64,000 bases of DNA from Cheiracanthium punctorium (lineage: Eukaryota > Arthropoda > Arachnida > Araneae > Cheiracanthiidae): positions 62,001-126,000 of the forward strand of contig JAWZYV010012277.1 of assembly GCA_038373885.1 (NCBI GenBank), written 5' to 3'. This document shows, piece after piece, positions 1 through 10,960 of the stretch. The notes beneath the pieces were generated by a model that was given only the letters and a program-made list of their open reading frames with translations, had not been told where the DNA came from and ran no database searches. The position numbers and the translations under genes are program-made. How positions within the stretch are numbered: position 1 is the stretch's first letter; every line of letters starts with the position of its first letter.

Positions 1-110
1 AAACATTTATCGTAAAGATGAAAGAAATCATACATTTACTGTACTATATTATAGTATTAGTGTATGATTGTGCTGTGATTCATGTTCTGGCAGACACTGG
101 GTGCATTCAG

Positions 111-1177
111 ACTGCCACTTTCAGGTAAATCTCGAGTACAACACGAGCTACTCATAGAGCAAGAGCCCGCGGCTGCCAGACCTTCGTCATAGTATAAAAG
201 CTGAAACTTTCTCTGCGCATATTCCCCAATAGAGTTAAGAACAATCGGCCAATATAAAGTTTGGATGATCGTGGCTTTGGCAGGTAACGGGTGGCAAAGG
301 TGTATAAAATTGCAGAAAATTTTCGTGATTTCATAAAGCTTAATTTTTTTTATATGTTCTTCTTCGCAGTACTAGAAATCACTTTATCCCTTGCCAGACA
401 CTTTTCCATCGTGGCAAACTCCCACCAGACAATCTCAAAGTCATGGAAAACGTAATTCTATTACGAGCTCGCTGCAGCATCGTAAGAAAGTTCAGAAGTA
501 GCAGTATAAAATGTGCTTGGCGCTTTGTGACAGCTTGACGTACTTCGTCGCGGAAGTTTACGAACACAACAGTTTTCCATGACTTTGAGATTGTCTGGCG
601 GGGGTTTGCCACGATGGAAAAGTGTCTGCAAGGGATAAAGTGATTTCTAGTATTGCGAAGAACATATAAAAAAAATAAGCTTTATGAAATGACGAAAATA
701 TTCTGCAATTTATACACCTTTGCCACCTGTTACCTGCCAAAGCCACGGTCATCCAAACTTTATAGTGGCCGATTGTTCCTACTTCTGTTGGTGGGTATAC
801 GCAGAGAAAGTTTCAGCTTTTATACTACGACGAAGGTCTGGCGGTCGCTGGCTCTTAGACTATCACGTTTTACTCGGGGAGATTGACTTCTAGACAGTAT
901 TGCGTGGTAATAGGGAAAAAAATGACGGCACGTATTTACTATCCAGCGGAGCCATTGGGAACAAATGAAAACAACATGTAACGGTCACGTGGTCTATCTC
1001 CCATCTTCCCAAGGAAAATCTTAGGGGAGTTGGGAAAAACTCGAGTAACTCAGCTTGGCAGAGTGGACACCGTGTTATTTTTCTCGAGGAGCTCCATGGA
1101 GGGGTATAGACTCTAGTCGGGCATCCTGAACGTCTTGAGTTTTACCCGAGTAATTCGAGTTACTCAAAAGTGGCAGT
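111..1177. mobile_element. Fold-back (long inverted repeat) element, non-autonomous
   Basis: Two long arms are inverted copies of each other: about 170-451 and about 572-861, separated by a roughly 120-bp loop. Distinctive blocks such as TGCCACC..CTGCCAAAGCCACG and the TTTTCCATGACTTTGAGATT junction recur in opposite orientation. The outer ends also match in inverted orientation: ACTGCCACTTT at 111-121 and its complement at 1167-1177, each followed inward by a CTCGAGTA-like stretch. A further inverted copy of that end lies near 1035-1065, so the element looks composite. Open frames inside the arms are mirror images and do not code for anything recognised. No target duplication was clear; an 18-bp tandem duplication (TCCCTTTGAATTAAAGAA) follows at 1177-1215. 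Superfamily unknown. Confidence 0.7.
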
Positions 1178-1625
1178 CCCTTTGAATTAAAGAACGTTCC
1201 CTTTGAATTAAAGAAAAATCTTAATCATAATCGTCTGATGTGCTGATTGTCTTTGAGTATTACAGTTTGAAGGAAGTTCATGAAATGTTTTTTAGTCTGT
1301 TCTGACCAACAAAATAAGTTCTAAAGCTTTTCAATGTAGTCGACTAGGTAGGTGGGACAACTTTTTCACAATCTTCTTCATCATCGCTTGAGTTAGCCAC
1401 AGATAATTAATCGGCATCCTCCTAAGTAGGATATAAGAGACAGAAAAATTCCGAACTTTAGGAAGTTGAAAAATGACGTATGAATTGATACTGTTCATCT
1501 TATAAACGAAGCATTTTTGCATTAGAATGAATAAGGATGAATCAGGACTTCACAAAAACGACGTGTAAATGTAAAAGATGTATAAAATGAGAAACACATT
1601 AACGGTGCGTTACTGTATGAATATA
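1178..1625. other. Intergenic spacer without recognised feature
   Basis: Apart from the short duplication at 1177-1215, this is plain AT-rich sequence between the fold-back element and the first Tc1-like element. Short open frames here show no family motif. Confidence 0.5.
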
Positions 1626-3159
1626 CACTGCTCAAAACAATTAAAGGATATTGCGGTTTTAGGTGGATCTTGTGGCTGGGAAACTTTTTAGCTGATTCAT
1701 ACATGGTCGACAGACGTAGTAGGTTATATGAGAATAAATTACACATGTTTGGCAGAAAAAAAATGCATTTTATTGCGCATTTGTGTAGAAAAGGAAAAAA
1801 ACACAATTTGTGCATATGAGAAAAAAAGAATAAGAAAAGGTGTTTTTTCTTCAAAGGAAATCATTTTCTGTAGGAGGTATGGTTTCCACGGACGGCCAGC
1901 AACGTTGAACACCTTTGAGGCATGGAGTCAATGAGGCTATTAATCCCGAGTTGGGGTATTCTGTCCCACTCTTCCAGAAGAGCTCTTTTCAGTTCTTGGA
2001 GAGTTTGTGGGGGTGGTTGGCGGCCAGCAACTCGTCTTCCTAGAGCGTCCCAAACGTGCTCTATTGGATTCATGTCTGGAGAACACGCTGGCCATTCCAT
2101 TCGTACGATTCCTTCCTCGTAAAGGAAATCCTCCACCAGGTTAGCACGCTGTGGCCTGCAGTTATCGTCCATTAAAATGAAGTCATCTCCGATTGCTGCA
2201 GCGTAAGGGACTACAATAGGTCTGAGGATCTCATCCCTAAATCGGCGACCAGTCAGAGGTCTATCTCGAATGAATGTAGAGGTCTCTGCGCCCGTCAATG
2301 GAGATGCCACCATACACTAACACTCTACCACCGCCAAAGCTGACACTTTCGTGCACGAACGCAGGTTTATTCCTACTGCCACGGTCCCTCCAGATGAAAA
2401 TACGCCTATTATCAGGATGAACTGAAAAACGGGACTCGTCAGAAAAAAGAACATTGCTCCATTCATTTCTCCTCAGTTCACATGCTCTGTTGCCCACTCC
2501 CTGCGGTCGCGACGATGCTTTGATGTTAGTCTAACACATACCATCGGTCGGCGAGCATACAGACCTACACCATGGAGCCGGTTTCGGACAGTCTGAGTTG
2601 CCACCGTGGTGCCAGTAGCCGAGCGAAGGTGTTGTTGGAGAAGAATAGCGTTCATATTCCGGTGTCTCCGAGCCGTTAACACTAAATAACGATCTTCATT
2701 GGACGTTGTTGCCCGTCTACGACCTTGCCCTGGTTTTCGGCCTGCACTTCCAGTCGCCAAAAACCGGTTCCAGATCCTGGAAATCACACTTTGTGACACT
2801 CCAATGGCTTGCGCTACTTCGGCTTGAGTTTGGCCCCCTTTTAACCTAACCGACAACTCTCCGAGCTTCTGAATCGGTTAAATGACTTCGCTGAGACATC
2901 GTACACATCGAAACAAAACAGTTACTGAATGCCGATCACCCTTGTCTTCATTGTCTTTTATTCAGTTGAAAGTCCAATTTCATTCGCTGCCGCTAAAGCG
3001 ACGTTTTTGACGTCGAACTCAAAATTAGCATACTCCACAGTTTGAAAATCAGAAAAATTTGCATTTGTGATTCTCTTCTTCCATTTTCGGCAAAAAAATT
3101 TCGCTTATATCTTTATTTTATATAAAACTTACAATATCCTTTAATTGTTTTGAGCAGTG
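1626..3159 (-). mobile_element. Tc1-like DNA transposon, full length, inactive
   Basis: The element runs 1534 bp between inverted terminal repeats of about 28 bp (CACTGCTCAAAACAATTAAA at the left, its complement at 3140-3159) and sits between TA dinucleotides at 1624-1625 and 3160-3161, the Tc1/mariner target duplication. Its single gene is on the minus strand and is broken by frameshifts (separate entry). Both ends and the TA duplication are intact, so it could still be moved by a related enzyme. Confidence 0.9.
1861..2899 (-). pseudogene. Tc1-like transposase pseudogene (three frameshifts)
   Basis: A Tc1-type transposase read on the minus strand. The natural start is probably the ATG at 2899 (MSQRSHLTDSEARR), but the frame is lost within 20 codons, near 2850. 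The next block carries the helix-turn-helix region (QAEVAQAIGVSQSVISRIWN) and the GRKPGQGRRR linker. A second frameshift near 2485 leads into the block with the first catalytic Asp (LFSDESRF). A third, near 2290, leads to the last block with the second Asp (LMDDNCRPQRA) and the Glu (NPIEHVWD). The two last catalytic residues are separated by 34 residues, the DD34E spacing of Tc1 elements. All three catalytic residues survive, so the enzyme died by small indels. Three frameshifts make function very unlikely. Confidence 0.9.
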
Positions 3160-3325
3160 TATAATTACACCGTATTTGAAATACACTGGTGTAAGAAATT
3201 AAGAGAATTTGCAGACTTGGTCAATTATCTCTAGGATTACTGGATCGATTTTAATGAAATTTGATATGTACATTTGATATTGACCATTTGGAGATTGGCA
3301 AGCAATGCTGTAAACCCGTTTGGGT

Positions 3326-3721
3326 ATACAATCCCGGAGTTCTTCTTTCTTCTTCCATAAAACACATCTTTGGAATCGAAATCTATATTAAAATCGCCTA
3401 CCAGAAAGTTTTACAATCTTCGTCAAGCATATTCTAACTGTGTACTTCACCTGTATAAATATTTTTTTGAATGTGCATCATTATTCATGAATGTGCCGTG
3501 TTTGTCTTCCCTGTTCCATAAAACACTTCTTTGGAATTAAAATCTGTATTAAAGTCGCCTACTAGAACTGTTTACAATCTTCGCCAGTCATTTTCTAACA
3601 ATATTTCTCTTTTGTAATAAACTGTAGCGTTTGCCAGTTCCTAGCCAAATTTAGAAGATATGATGAGGCATTTGTCTCCATAGGCCGTAATGTATGAGAA
3701 GTATTTTTTGTACTCCTGTAT
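3326..3721 (-). repeat. Insert with dispersed repeat, copy 1 (endonuclease-like remnant)
   Basis: Flanked by an 11-bp direct repeat CCCGTTTGGGT (3315-3325 and 3722-3732). Positions 3472-3720 match 9207-9472 closely, and 3346-3440 is a diverged second copy of 3505-3600. On the minus strand the shared part would read KTVLVGDFNTDFN, resembling the GDFN motif of endonuclease/exonuclease/phosphatase-fold domains in retrotransposons, but a 1-base deletion breaks the frame here. Confidence 0.6.
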
Positions 3722-3737
3722 CCCGTTTGGGTCATCC

Positions 3738-4616
3738 AATCCTCCGCAGACCAGAGACCTGAACTCAGGGCCAACTGCATCCCTGAAAACGCGAACATAG
3801 GGCTCCAAGACCTCATCCCTATACCTCACACCAGTCACAGTGCCTCTTATAAAGACATGGAGAGGTGTTCGGCCATCCTACATGATGCCTGCCCAGACCA
3901 TTAAACCTCCTCTGCCACAATGGTCGATTTCGCGGACATTGGAGGGTAGGTAGCGGATCCCTGGTTCTCTGTATATGAACGTACGGCGAGAATCGCTGTT
4001 TAGACTGAACCGGGACTCACCAGTGAAGAGAACGGTCGCCCATTGATCCAGGCGCGTAGCCAGGAAAATTTTTCGGGGGGGATATGAACTTATATTTGTA
4101 TAAATAGACGGAATTTCATCACTAATCCAAAAATTTCGGGGGGGGGGATATATCCCGATATCCCCCCCGGCTACGCCCCCTGCATTGATCCATACTCCAA
4201 TCTCTACGCTCCCTGCACCATGCTAAACGGATTCTCCCGTTCGTAGAAGTGAGCGGGACGCAAACAGCAGGTCTTCTTGCAAACAACCCTCTCTCATGAA
4301 GTCTTTTGGAAACAGTCAGCCTTGATACACGAGTTCCTGTGACTGCATACAAGTCACAAGAGAGCTGAGAAGTTCTAGAACTCCTGTTACATTTCGTCAT
4401 AATGGACAAATGTCGATCTTCTCTGGCCGTCGTGGCTCTTGGACGACCTTGCCCAGGCTTTCTCTCGATGGATCCGGTATCCTGGAACTGTTTCCACAAG
4501 TTACACACGAAGCTGGGTGTTAAATTGAACTCTCTACAAAGTTGAGATTGGCCTTCTTCTAGCCTCCTCTCAATTCGGCACCTCATTCTATCATCTAAAC
4601 GTTGGTCGTTACTCAT
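3738..4616 (-). pseudogene. Tc1-like transposase pseudogene, 3' end lost
   Basis: Starts at the ATG at 4616 (MSNDQRLDDRMRCRIE). The helix-turn-helix and GRPR-like regions (QSQLCREFNLTPSFVCNLW; ERKPGQGRPRA) are followed by RPAVCVPLTS. The frame runs into the MITE at 4182. Beyond it the homology resumes in WATVLFTGESRF, where the first catalytic Asp has become Gly, then LMVWAGIM followed by an in-frame TAG, then GVRYRDEVLEPYVR. Homology stops near 3740; the segment that should hold the second Asp and the Glu is absent, replaced by unrelated repeat DNA. It is dead four times over: MITE insertion, Asp-to-Gly change, stop codon and C-terminal loss. Confidence 0.87.
4049..4182. mobile_element. hAT-type MITE inside the Tc1 transposase
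   Basis: A 134-bp G-run-rich insert with ends CAGGCGCGTAGCCAGG and, on the other strand, CAGGGGGCGTAGCCGG. It is flanked by a perfect 8-bp duplication CATTGATC (4041-4048 and 4183-4190). The 8-bp target duplication and CAG ends are hAT features. It interrupts a transposase reading frame between WSM and DQW, which proves it is an insertion. Confidence 0.85.
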
Positions 4617-4887
4617 TTTTACTGTTGCAATTTGAAATAAACCGATTGCTGTAAAATAACACCAAGAAATTCGCCGAGGTGTGCTAGCGAAAGAAATTCG
4701 TCTTAACTTACGCGCGCTTATAAAGCCCGTTTCTCTAGTGGCTCCGCCTATAAACACGTGTACGCTTACGTATTTGACGTTCGAGATTTGCATTTTTGTC
4801 TAGAAGCAGTGGTTTTACATTCAGTTCAGTTCTTTTCATGAAATTCGATAAAATATGCAAATTCTCTTAATTTATTTCACCAGTGTA

Positions 4888-5179
4888 ATACATTATTCAA
4901 TAATATGTGGAAAGTTAACTCAAATTGCTTAAGTAAACACAACCTTATACATAAAATTGTATATGGTTAGGAATGGGGGGGGGGGGGAACTCATCGATAT
5001 CAAAGATACGTGTGTCCCGAAAAACAAAACACATCAGGGCATCAGTGATTCACATCAGCTGACAATTTGCTTCGACAATGTCGTAGCACCAATGCACACA
5101 GGCAATGCTGCTAGTAGTAGTAATAATTAAAAAAAAAAAAAATCCGTGTTAGCATTGAAAGTCAATGTCCTTCAAATGT

Positions 5180-5224
<45 letters not shown>

Positions 5225-6690
5225 CATCGCTATTCTAAAATGTCAAATATTCAAGGCTGCAATGGGCTTGGACCACCGATGGTGGTGCTTGGACCCTGAA
5301 AGTACAGCCGTAACTTAAGTTTATTGCCTTAATATATTTTAGCCTTAATTTTATTGAGAAAATTTATTTGACAGTGTTGAAGTCCTTCGTTTTACTTTCC
5401 AACCTCGAATATATCTACATATTTAAAACGCAGGGTGATTTCTTTTGACATAACATGAAGAATTTTTTTTTTTCCTTTTACTTTAAATGGAAAATCTTAT
5501 GCTACAGATATGATAAATTTGTTTTAGTATTCATAACTATAATTAATGCTTTGTCAATATTAATGCTTTGTCATTTTTAATGTAAAAAGCATACTTTGGT
5601 GTACGCCATTAAATATATTGACTCAAAGAGCTAAAAAAGCATTGTTATATTTTCTGTCTTCTTAAGTAATTTTTCTGTTATGTTTTCTTTAAATTGTGCT
5701 GTGGATAAGTCATATGTCATAAGAAGAGAGTATTCTCCCATTTTTTTTTATCGAGAGCTAAAAATAACATTCCAAAAGTATTATAAACGCACTTAAGAAG
5801 CAAATTAAATAAAGATAAATGGATTTACTTTTAGCTACTTAATGTCCAAATATTATGAACTTAAAAAAAAAAAAAAAAATCAATTCAGGGACCATATTCT
5901 CGGTTTTATAATTCTGATGAGTTCCAAATAGACGGGTGGAAAAAAAGAAAAAAAATGGCAGGAATTTTATTTATTTTTTTTTTCAGAAGAAAAAAATAAT
6001 CTGACCTGTAGAATGCATGTAAACTGAGCACATGACTTGGCGCATATTATTGATAAGCACAGTAGACTTTTCGTTAATCTGAGCCCAATCTACTCAACTT
6101 TCCATCAGTTCAAACTAATCCAAAAGTTCATAAAAATTTAACGGGAAATAATGTTCAGAATACTTTTCTAATTCTAATAATATCATTTATTCAATCCTAC
6201 GTTTTTAAAAATCACCTGTATTTCTTTTCGGTGAATTTAATACCGGATCTTAGTTCTTCAGAGAAGATAACTTGTTAGACTCATATGAGACTGTAGGAAG
6301 CGTCAAACTTCTTATTGACCAAGCTGCAATGGACTTTATAAAATCCATTGCAGCTTGCTATAAAATCCATTAACTCTATAAAATGTTTCGAAACATTTAT
6401 TCAAATGGAACACTTAACTGAAAAATGTAGATGCAATAAGCAAAATTAAAGGTCAATTTTAGAGTTTCCCAAAAGTGGAATTCACATTCTTCATTATTTC
6501 TGTGATTTAGTTTAAGATTAAGGTAAGTTTTTACTGACTTCAAAAAAGGAGTAGGTATAGTACTGTGGTCAACGCGAATATATGCGTGTGCGTGCGCGCG
6601 TGCAATGTATATGTACAGCGATGATTTTTTACATCGCGGACTGATTTCCAAAACTCTTTTTTTTTTTTTTTTGAAAGTGGTGTATTAGGG
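4888..6690. other. AT-rich intergenic DNA with homopolymers
   Basis: No gene recognised. Contains a G run near 4976-4987, an A run of 37 at 5185-5221, a 13-bp perfect stem at 6321-6356 and a GT/GC-alternating patch near 6585-6602. Open frames are short and lack family motifs. Confidence 0.5.
5185..5221. repeat. Poly-A tract (37 bp)
   Basis: Uninterrupted A run, the longest homopolymer near the left end. Another A run of 13 lies just upstream, near 5130-5142. Confidence 0.95.
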
Positions 6691-6849
6691 GTGGTCCCAT
6701 ATTAAAATGGTCACGTTCTGATGATATATATTATAAGTACGAAAATCGAAGATTGGGGGTCGAGGAACTCCGTTTTTAAATATTGCCTAAATGGGACCAG
6801 CAAAGGGCTAAAAAGGGGTTTCCAGTAACAGCATTAGCAGTAATGTGTC

Positions 6850-7205
6850 AAAATCGCCAAGGTGGTCAACTTCTAGTGATTTATCGCCAAGTTTGGAGTC
6901 AAAATATAAGTTCCCAAAACTTATTCATCATGGCAATATCTTCTACATATGGCGAAAAATTTTCAAATCCTACTATTTTACAATGAGAATAATATTACAG
7001 CTTGCATATTTGCCACACGGCGAGACGAAATATTGCGTGGTGCTAAATACGCCAAGCTGCAGAAGAGTAGAAGAGTGTGCATAGAATGTATTATGTGAAC
7101 TGTTTTCATGGCAGTCTTAATGGGAAAAGATTACCAATTGTGTGCCATGCGCAAATCGCCAAATAATTAAAAATCGTCAATGGTGAGAAATATTCAAGCT
7201 CTTTT
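6850..7205 (+). repeat. Degenerate Helitron-like fragment
   Basis: Positions 6990-7205 share several blocks with the Helitron-like copies at 10961-12131 and 52954-54264 (GCTAAATACGCCA, GTTTTCATGGCAG, AAATCGCCAAATAAT). Positions 6850-6975 match 15105-15215 in direct orientation (TCGCCAAG, then AAATAAxTxCCCAAAACT and ATATCT). No ends are preserved. Confidence 0.5.
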
Positions 7206-8712
7206 GGGATAATATTTCTTTATTGCGAAGTAATTTGAAATCGGTTTTCTTTATTTTTAGGGATGTGCCAGCTGCTCGAAATTGCACCAAATCAATGATG
7301 ATACTCCAATCTGCTACAAAAACATCATTTTTGCACATTTTTGCTTCAAAGTCACCGAAAGTGCAATTTAAAATTTGTTCATGTTCTGAAAACTTATTAA
7401 TCTCCCAAATTTGTACAAAATATTTCATTGCACATTCTAAGCATTCTAATTTCAATCTTTTTTCCATCAATCTTAACAGTGGATATTTTTCCTTTGACAT
7501 TCCTTTGTTTAAAACCTCCAATACTTGAAGAATAAAAATTGAGCCTTATTTTAAATTTCATAATTTTATTAAGTTGATGAAATTTTTTTTACCAATTTCT
7601 TTTTAAGCCACTTACAGTAGTTATAAGGTTTAGTAAAGATTAGCCTTTTGATTTAAAATAGATATTTAGTATTACATTGTATAAAATAACTGAACTTTTT
7701 AATAATAATTTTTTGAAACTTCTGACACACACACCCCTTGTAGAAATAAAATTTGAAATTATATGAAGCAACGTTAAATTGGATGAAAAATCTCTTGTTT
7801 GTGAGACTTTAGATTCACTACTTCTAACTAAAACTGATCATATCGTAGAATTTTTATCTTAAATTGGGTGGAGGGGAGAAAAAGATAGTGTAGAAAATGT
7901 GATTATGATGTATTTTAATGTAAAAATTGTGTGTGCATGTGTAGTTTTTGTTGTTAGCAAAGTGTTCTAAGAACCTCCCTAATTTTCATTTTTCAGACTA
8001 TTCTTAAATGACTTCTTCCTTCCCTCGAAAAGTAAACTTTGTGTTTCAAAATTGGCATTTTTGTGCTCCATAAGTGACTTTATTGTGCTCCAAATTGCTC
8101 CAGAAATCTGTTTGTCTTGCTCCAAAAATGTATTTTTTCTTGCTCCGCAAATTGTTCCAAAATTTAATTTCAGCTGGCACATACCTGTATTTTAAAAATT
8201 CATCCGTGTTATTGTGTCTTAATGTGTTTAATTTCGATAAGAGTATTTCACGAGGATTATAAAAGGTCATTCTCCTTCAACAATTCACTATAAAGCTGTT
8301 TTCAGTTAACTATCTTATAAATTCGGCTCTTTTCTGAGAACCTTTGGGTTCGAATCAACGAGCATCTACTATGATTACATGAACGGTCGAATGACAAAGA
8401 TAACCTTTTAAATCAAATAAAACCCTGTTGCGTGAAAACAAACGATTTTTTTCTTTCCAAGAAAATAATCTATTCTTTCTCACACGCTGAAGTCCAAAAT
8501 GGATCCTCATATTTGCGTTTGAAAGAGACCTCCCCTTGATATAACACACTCCTCTCCTTTCACAATAAACATTTATGGATTCAAGTTCGCACGCAATCAC
8601 AAAATCGGATTCTTTCTGCTTTGGAAAACGTGCTTGTGACTTCCACAGCTATTACTGTGAGTCAGCAATAGAATTACTCGCAGATCTTTCTTGATACAGT
8701 AATCTTCGTGAT

Positions 8713-8747
<35 letters not shown>

Positions 8748-9206
8748 ATGTGTACAAAACATGACTTCCTTGTACGACTGTTAACTCATAATTCTTTGTG
8801 AACACAATTTTGAAGCACTGCATTTAAACATATTTCATTTGAAAGTGACATACGGTGCTTCAATAATATTAAGGTTTGGCGATTTCTCACCAAATATAGG
8901 AGATGTGTAAAGAATGCAGTTTGAGATCCCGCACGCCATCTTGTTTTTTTTCCCCCATGGACCTAACTCCACGATATCCCCTGAATGAAAATCCTAGACT
9001 GAAATCATAAAATGCTGAAAATAACGCGATTTTTTTTTCTTGAGATCTTAAAAAGTTTTCTAACAATGACTACAGACTGAGCAAAAAAAAAAAAAAAAAA
9101 AAAAAAGAAAGAAAGAAAAAACACTTTTAGATTTTAAATATGCACTGTAGTTATATTTATTAAAAGCGCATCAGAATTCATGTGTCATCCCTATTTTAGT
9201 TCCTTA
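7206..9206. other. Intergenic DNA, no recognised gene
   Basis: An open frame of 114 codons on the minus strand (7521-7177) and one of 74 codons (8270-8046) have no recognisable domain. Around 8046-8170 the motif TGCTCCA(A) recurs irregularly. The block GTGCCAGCTG at 7265 reappears inverted as CAGCTGGCAC at 8172-8181, so these may be two diverged inverted copies of one repeat. A-runs lie at about 8718-8745 and 9085-9106. Confidence 0.4.
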
Positions 9207-9472
9207 TTCCATTAAGTTGGAAAGGGCATCATTATTCATGAGTGTGCCGTGTTCGTCTTCCCTGTTCCATAAAACACTTCTTTGGAATTAAAATCTGTAT
9301 TAAAGTCGCCTACTAGAACTGTTTTACAATCTTCGCCAGTCATTTTCTAAGAATACTTCTCTTTTGTAATAAACTGTAGCGTTTGCCAGTTCCTAGCCAA
9401 ATTTAGAAGATATGAGGACGCATTTGTCTCCATAGGCCGTAATGCATGAGAAGTATTTTTTGTACTCCTGTA
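9207..9472 (-). repeat. Dispersed repeat, copy 2 (endonuclease-like remnant)
   Basis: Nearly identical to 3472-3720. Read on the minus strand, one frame gives MTGEDCKTVLVGDFNTDFN, then breaks at a stop. The GDFN motif is what endonuclease-fold domains of non-LTR elements and some Helentrons show; no flanking reverse transcriptase or helicase is present, so the source element is uncertain. Confidence 0.6.
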
Positions 9473-9577
9473 AAAAACTAAACTGCTGTAAAATCCTACG
9501 CCCACCGAAATGAATACCGGTCGTACAACGGTGGTCTATACTATATACCAAATCTGAGTTCAACCGAATGCACCTTT

Positions 9578-9723
9578 AATCCTTTAATGCGCAGTATTCC
9601 CGCTCTGGGAACACCAAACTCTGACGTTTTGGCTTGCCGCCATCTTGCTGGTAGTTAAGTCGAGCGATGGCAACGGCTGCCCTTTTTTCAGCATTGGGTA
9701 AAGGGTAGCGCCTCAAAGGGTTA
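9578..9723. repeat. Dispersed repeat shared with 22378-22467
   Basis: Positions 9629-9723 match 22378-22467 almost base for base (starting CCGCCATCTTGCTGGTAG and ending CTCAAAGGGTTA). This is a short interspersed repeat of unknown superfamily; no ends or duplications could be fixed. Confidence 0.65.
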
Positions 9724-10552
9724 TCCTGTTGAAAAATGCAATGGAAACGTGTCGACACAAATATGTCCACATAACCCCGGAGTGAACGAAATGGCACTCT
9801 CAACTTAATTATTATGCCACGGCTTTTGGGAAGAAAGCTTGCTTGCATTAGCTGGCGCTCGATGACCGATGATCGTGTATAATATGGCAGCATTGGTGAT
9901 ACCGGGAGAAGATACTTTTAGTTTGAAAGTGATTGAGCATTTAAATTAAAACAATAGAACGATTAACTAGATTAATTAGGATCAAATAATTAAAGTTAAT
10001 GAAGAACGTAAATATATTTACCATTTAATAATTATAATCCAAACCTTATCGATGAACTCGATTGACCATTTCATCAAAACAGTAGTTCAGTAAATGGTGT
10101 AATTAGTACCGCAAATCATGATTTGCATTAATAAACAAAATATAACAATTATTTGTTTATGAATTGTGACTTTAAACTTTTTTTGGACACCGATTTCTGA
10201 ATCATACGTGGGTAATATTACTGCACATTTCCGTACATTTACAAATTTCTTCTAAGTTCATTTTAGAGCAGCGCTTAGTTATAGTGTTTCGCAGTTTATC
10301 ATAGTCTATTTAACTGTTTAGATCTCAAGAAATTTTATTTAAAAAATTTTTTAAGTGTTCAATTTGCAGAAATTTAAAAAAAAGAAAATTCTGATTTTTA
10401 AAAAGAGAAAATTCTGAGTTCTTTTATTTTCATTTTGTATTTTCAGAGTTTTGGGTTTCAATTCATTTTCAGAACCAGAGGTATCGTGGAATTAGGTTCG
10501 CGAAAAGAAATCCAAGATGGCGGCCGGAATCGTAAACTGCATCCATTTCAGA

Positions 10553-10640
10553 AATATCGCTAAAAACTCGGCTCAGTTTTTTAACACTTATTTTCGACTC
10601 CCAATTTAGCGATATTTCACACAAACTCGCCAAGCTTAGT
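10553..10640 (-). repeat. Dispersed TCGCCAAG-type repeat fragment
   Basis: On the minus strand it matches part of 15105-15215 (AAAATAAG, AAAACTGAGCC, GCGATATTTCT). The same family is present at 6850-6975. Confidence 0.45.
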
Positions 10641-10960
10641 GACGGCGAGATTTTGTTTTGAGCATGAACCAAATAATGATTGACCATAGACTTTTAGTGT
10701 ATTAAAGATGTCCGTAAACATTAATATATTGTGAGTCTTGGGTGACAATATGTTGAGACGTCACGCAGAAACTTGTAAAAGTAAATCTAGAAATGGCCGA
10801 TTTTTTTTTTTTTTTTTTTTCGCGGACACGATGCTTCCTTTAATTCACCCATAGAATTCAGAAGTGACAAACAAAAAAAGAGAAATTTTCTTAGAATAAT
10901 AATATTTTTAATATTTGGAAATCCAAATAGAAAGAGTGATAATTGGACTCCATACAATTA

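Larger units (their letters stand above)
3184..4885 (-). mobile_element. Second Tc1-like transposon, with nested insertions
   Basis: Terminal inverted repeats of about 30 bp start CACTGGTGTAAGAAATTAAG at 3184 and CACTGGTGAAATAAATTAAG on the opposite strand at 4885; TA lies outside both ends (3182-3183, 4886-4887). The 1702-bp body is disrupted by a 134-bp hAT-type MITE at 4049-4182 and by foreign repeat sequence at about 3326-3721. The terminal repeats differ from those of the neighbouring element, so this is a separate subfamily that landed about 20 bp away. Confidence 0.88.

Noticed and set aside
7177..7521. 114-codon open frame on the minus strand
   Set aside because: No domain, no splice or polyadenylation context, low-complexity surroundings with related repeat sequence nearby; probably chance.
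9576..9893. 105-codon open frame on the minus strand
   Set aside because: Overlaps a dispersed repeat that recurs at 22378-22467 and has no recognised motif.
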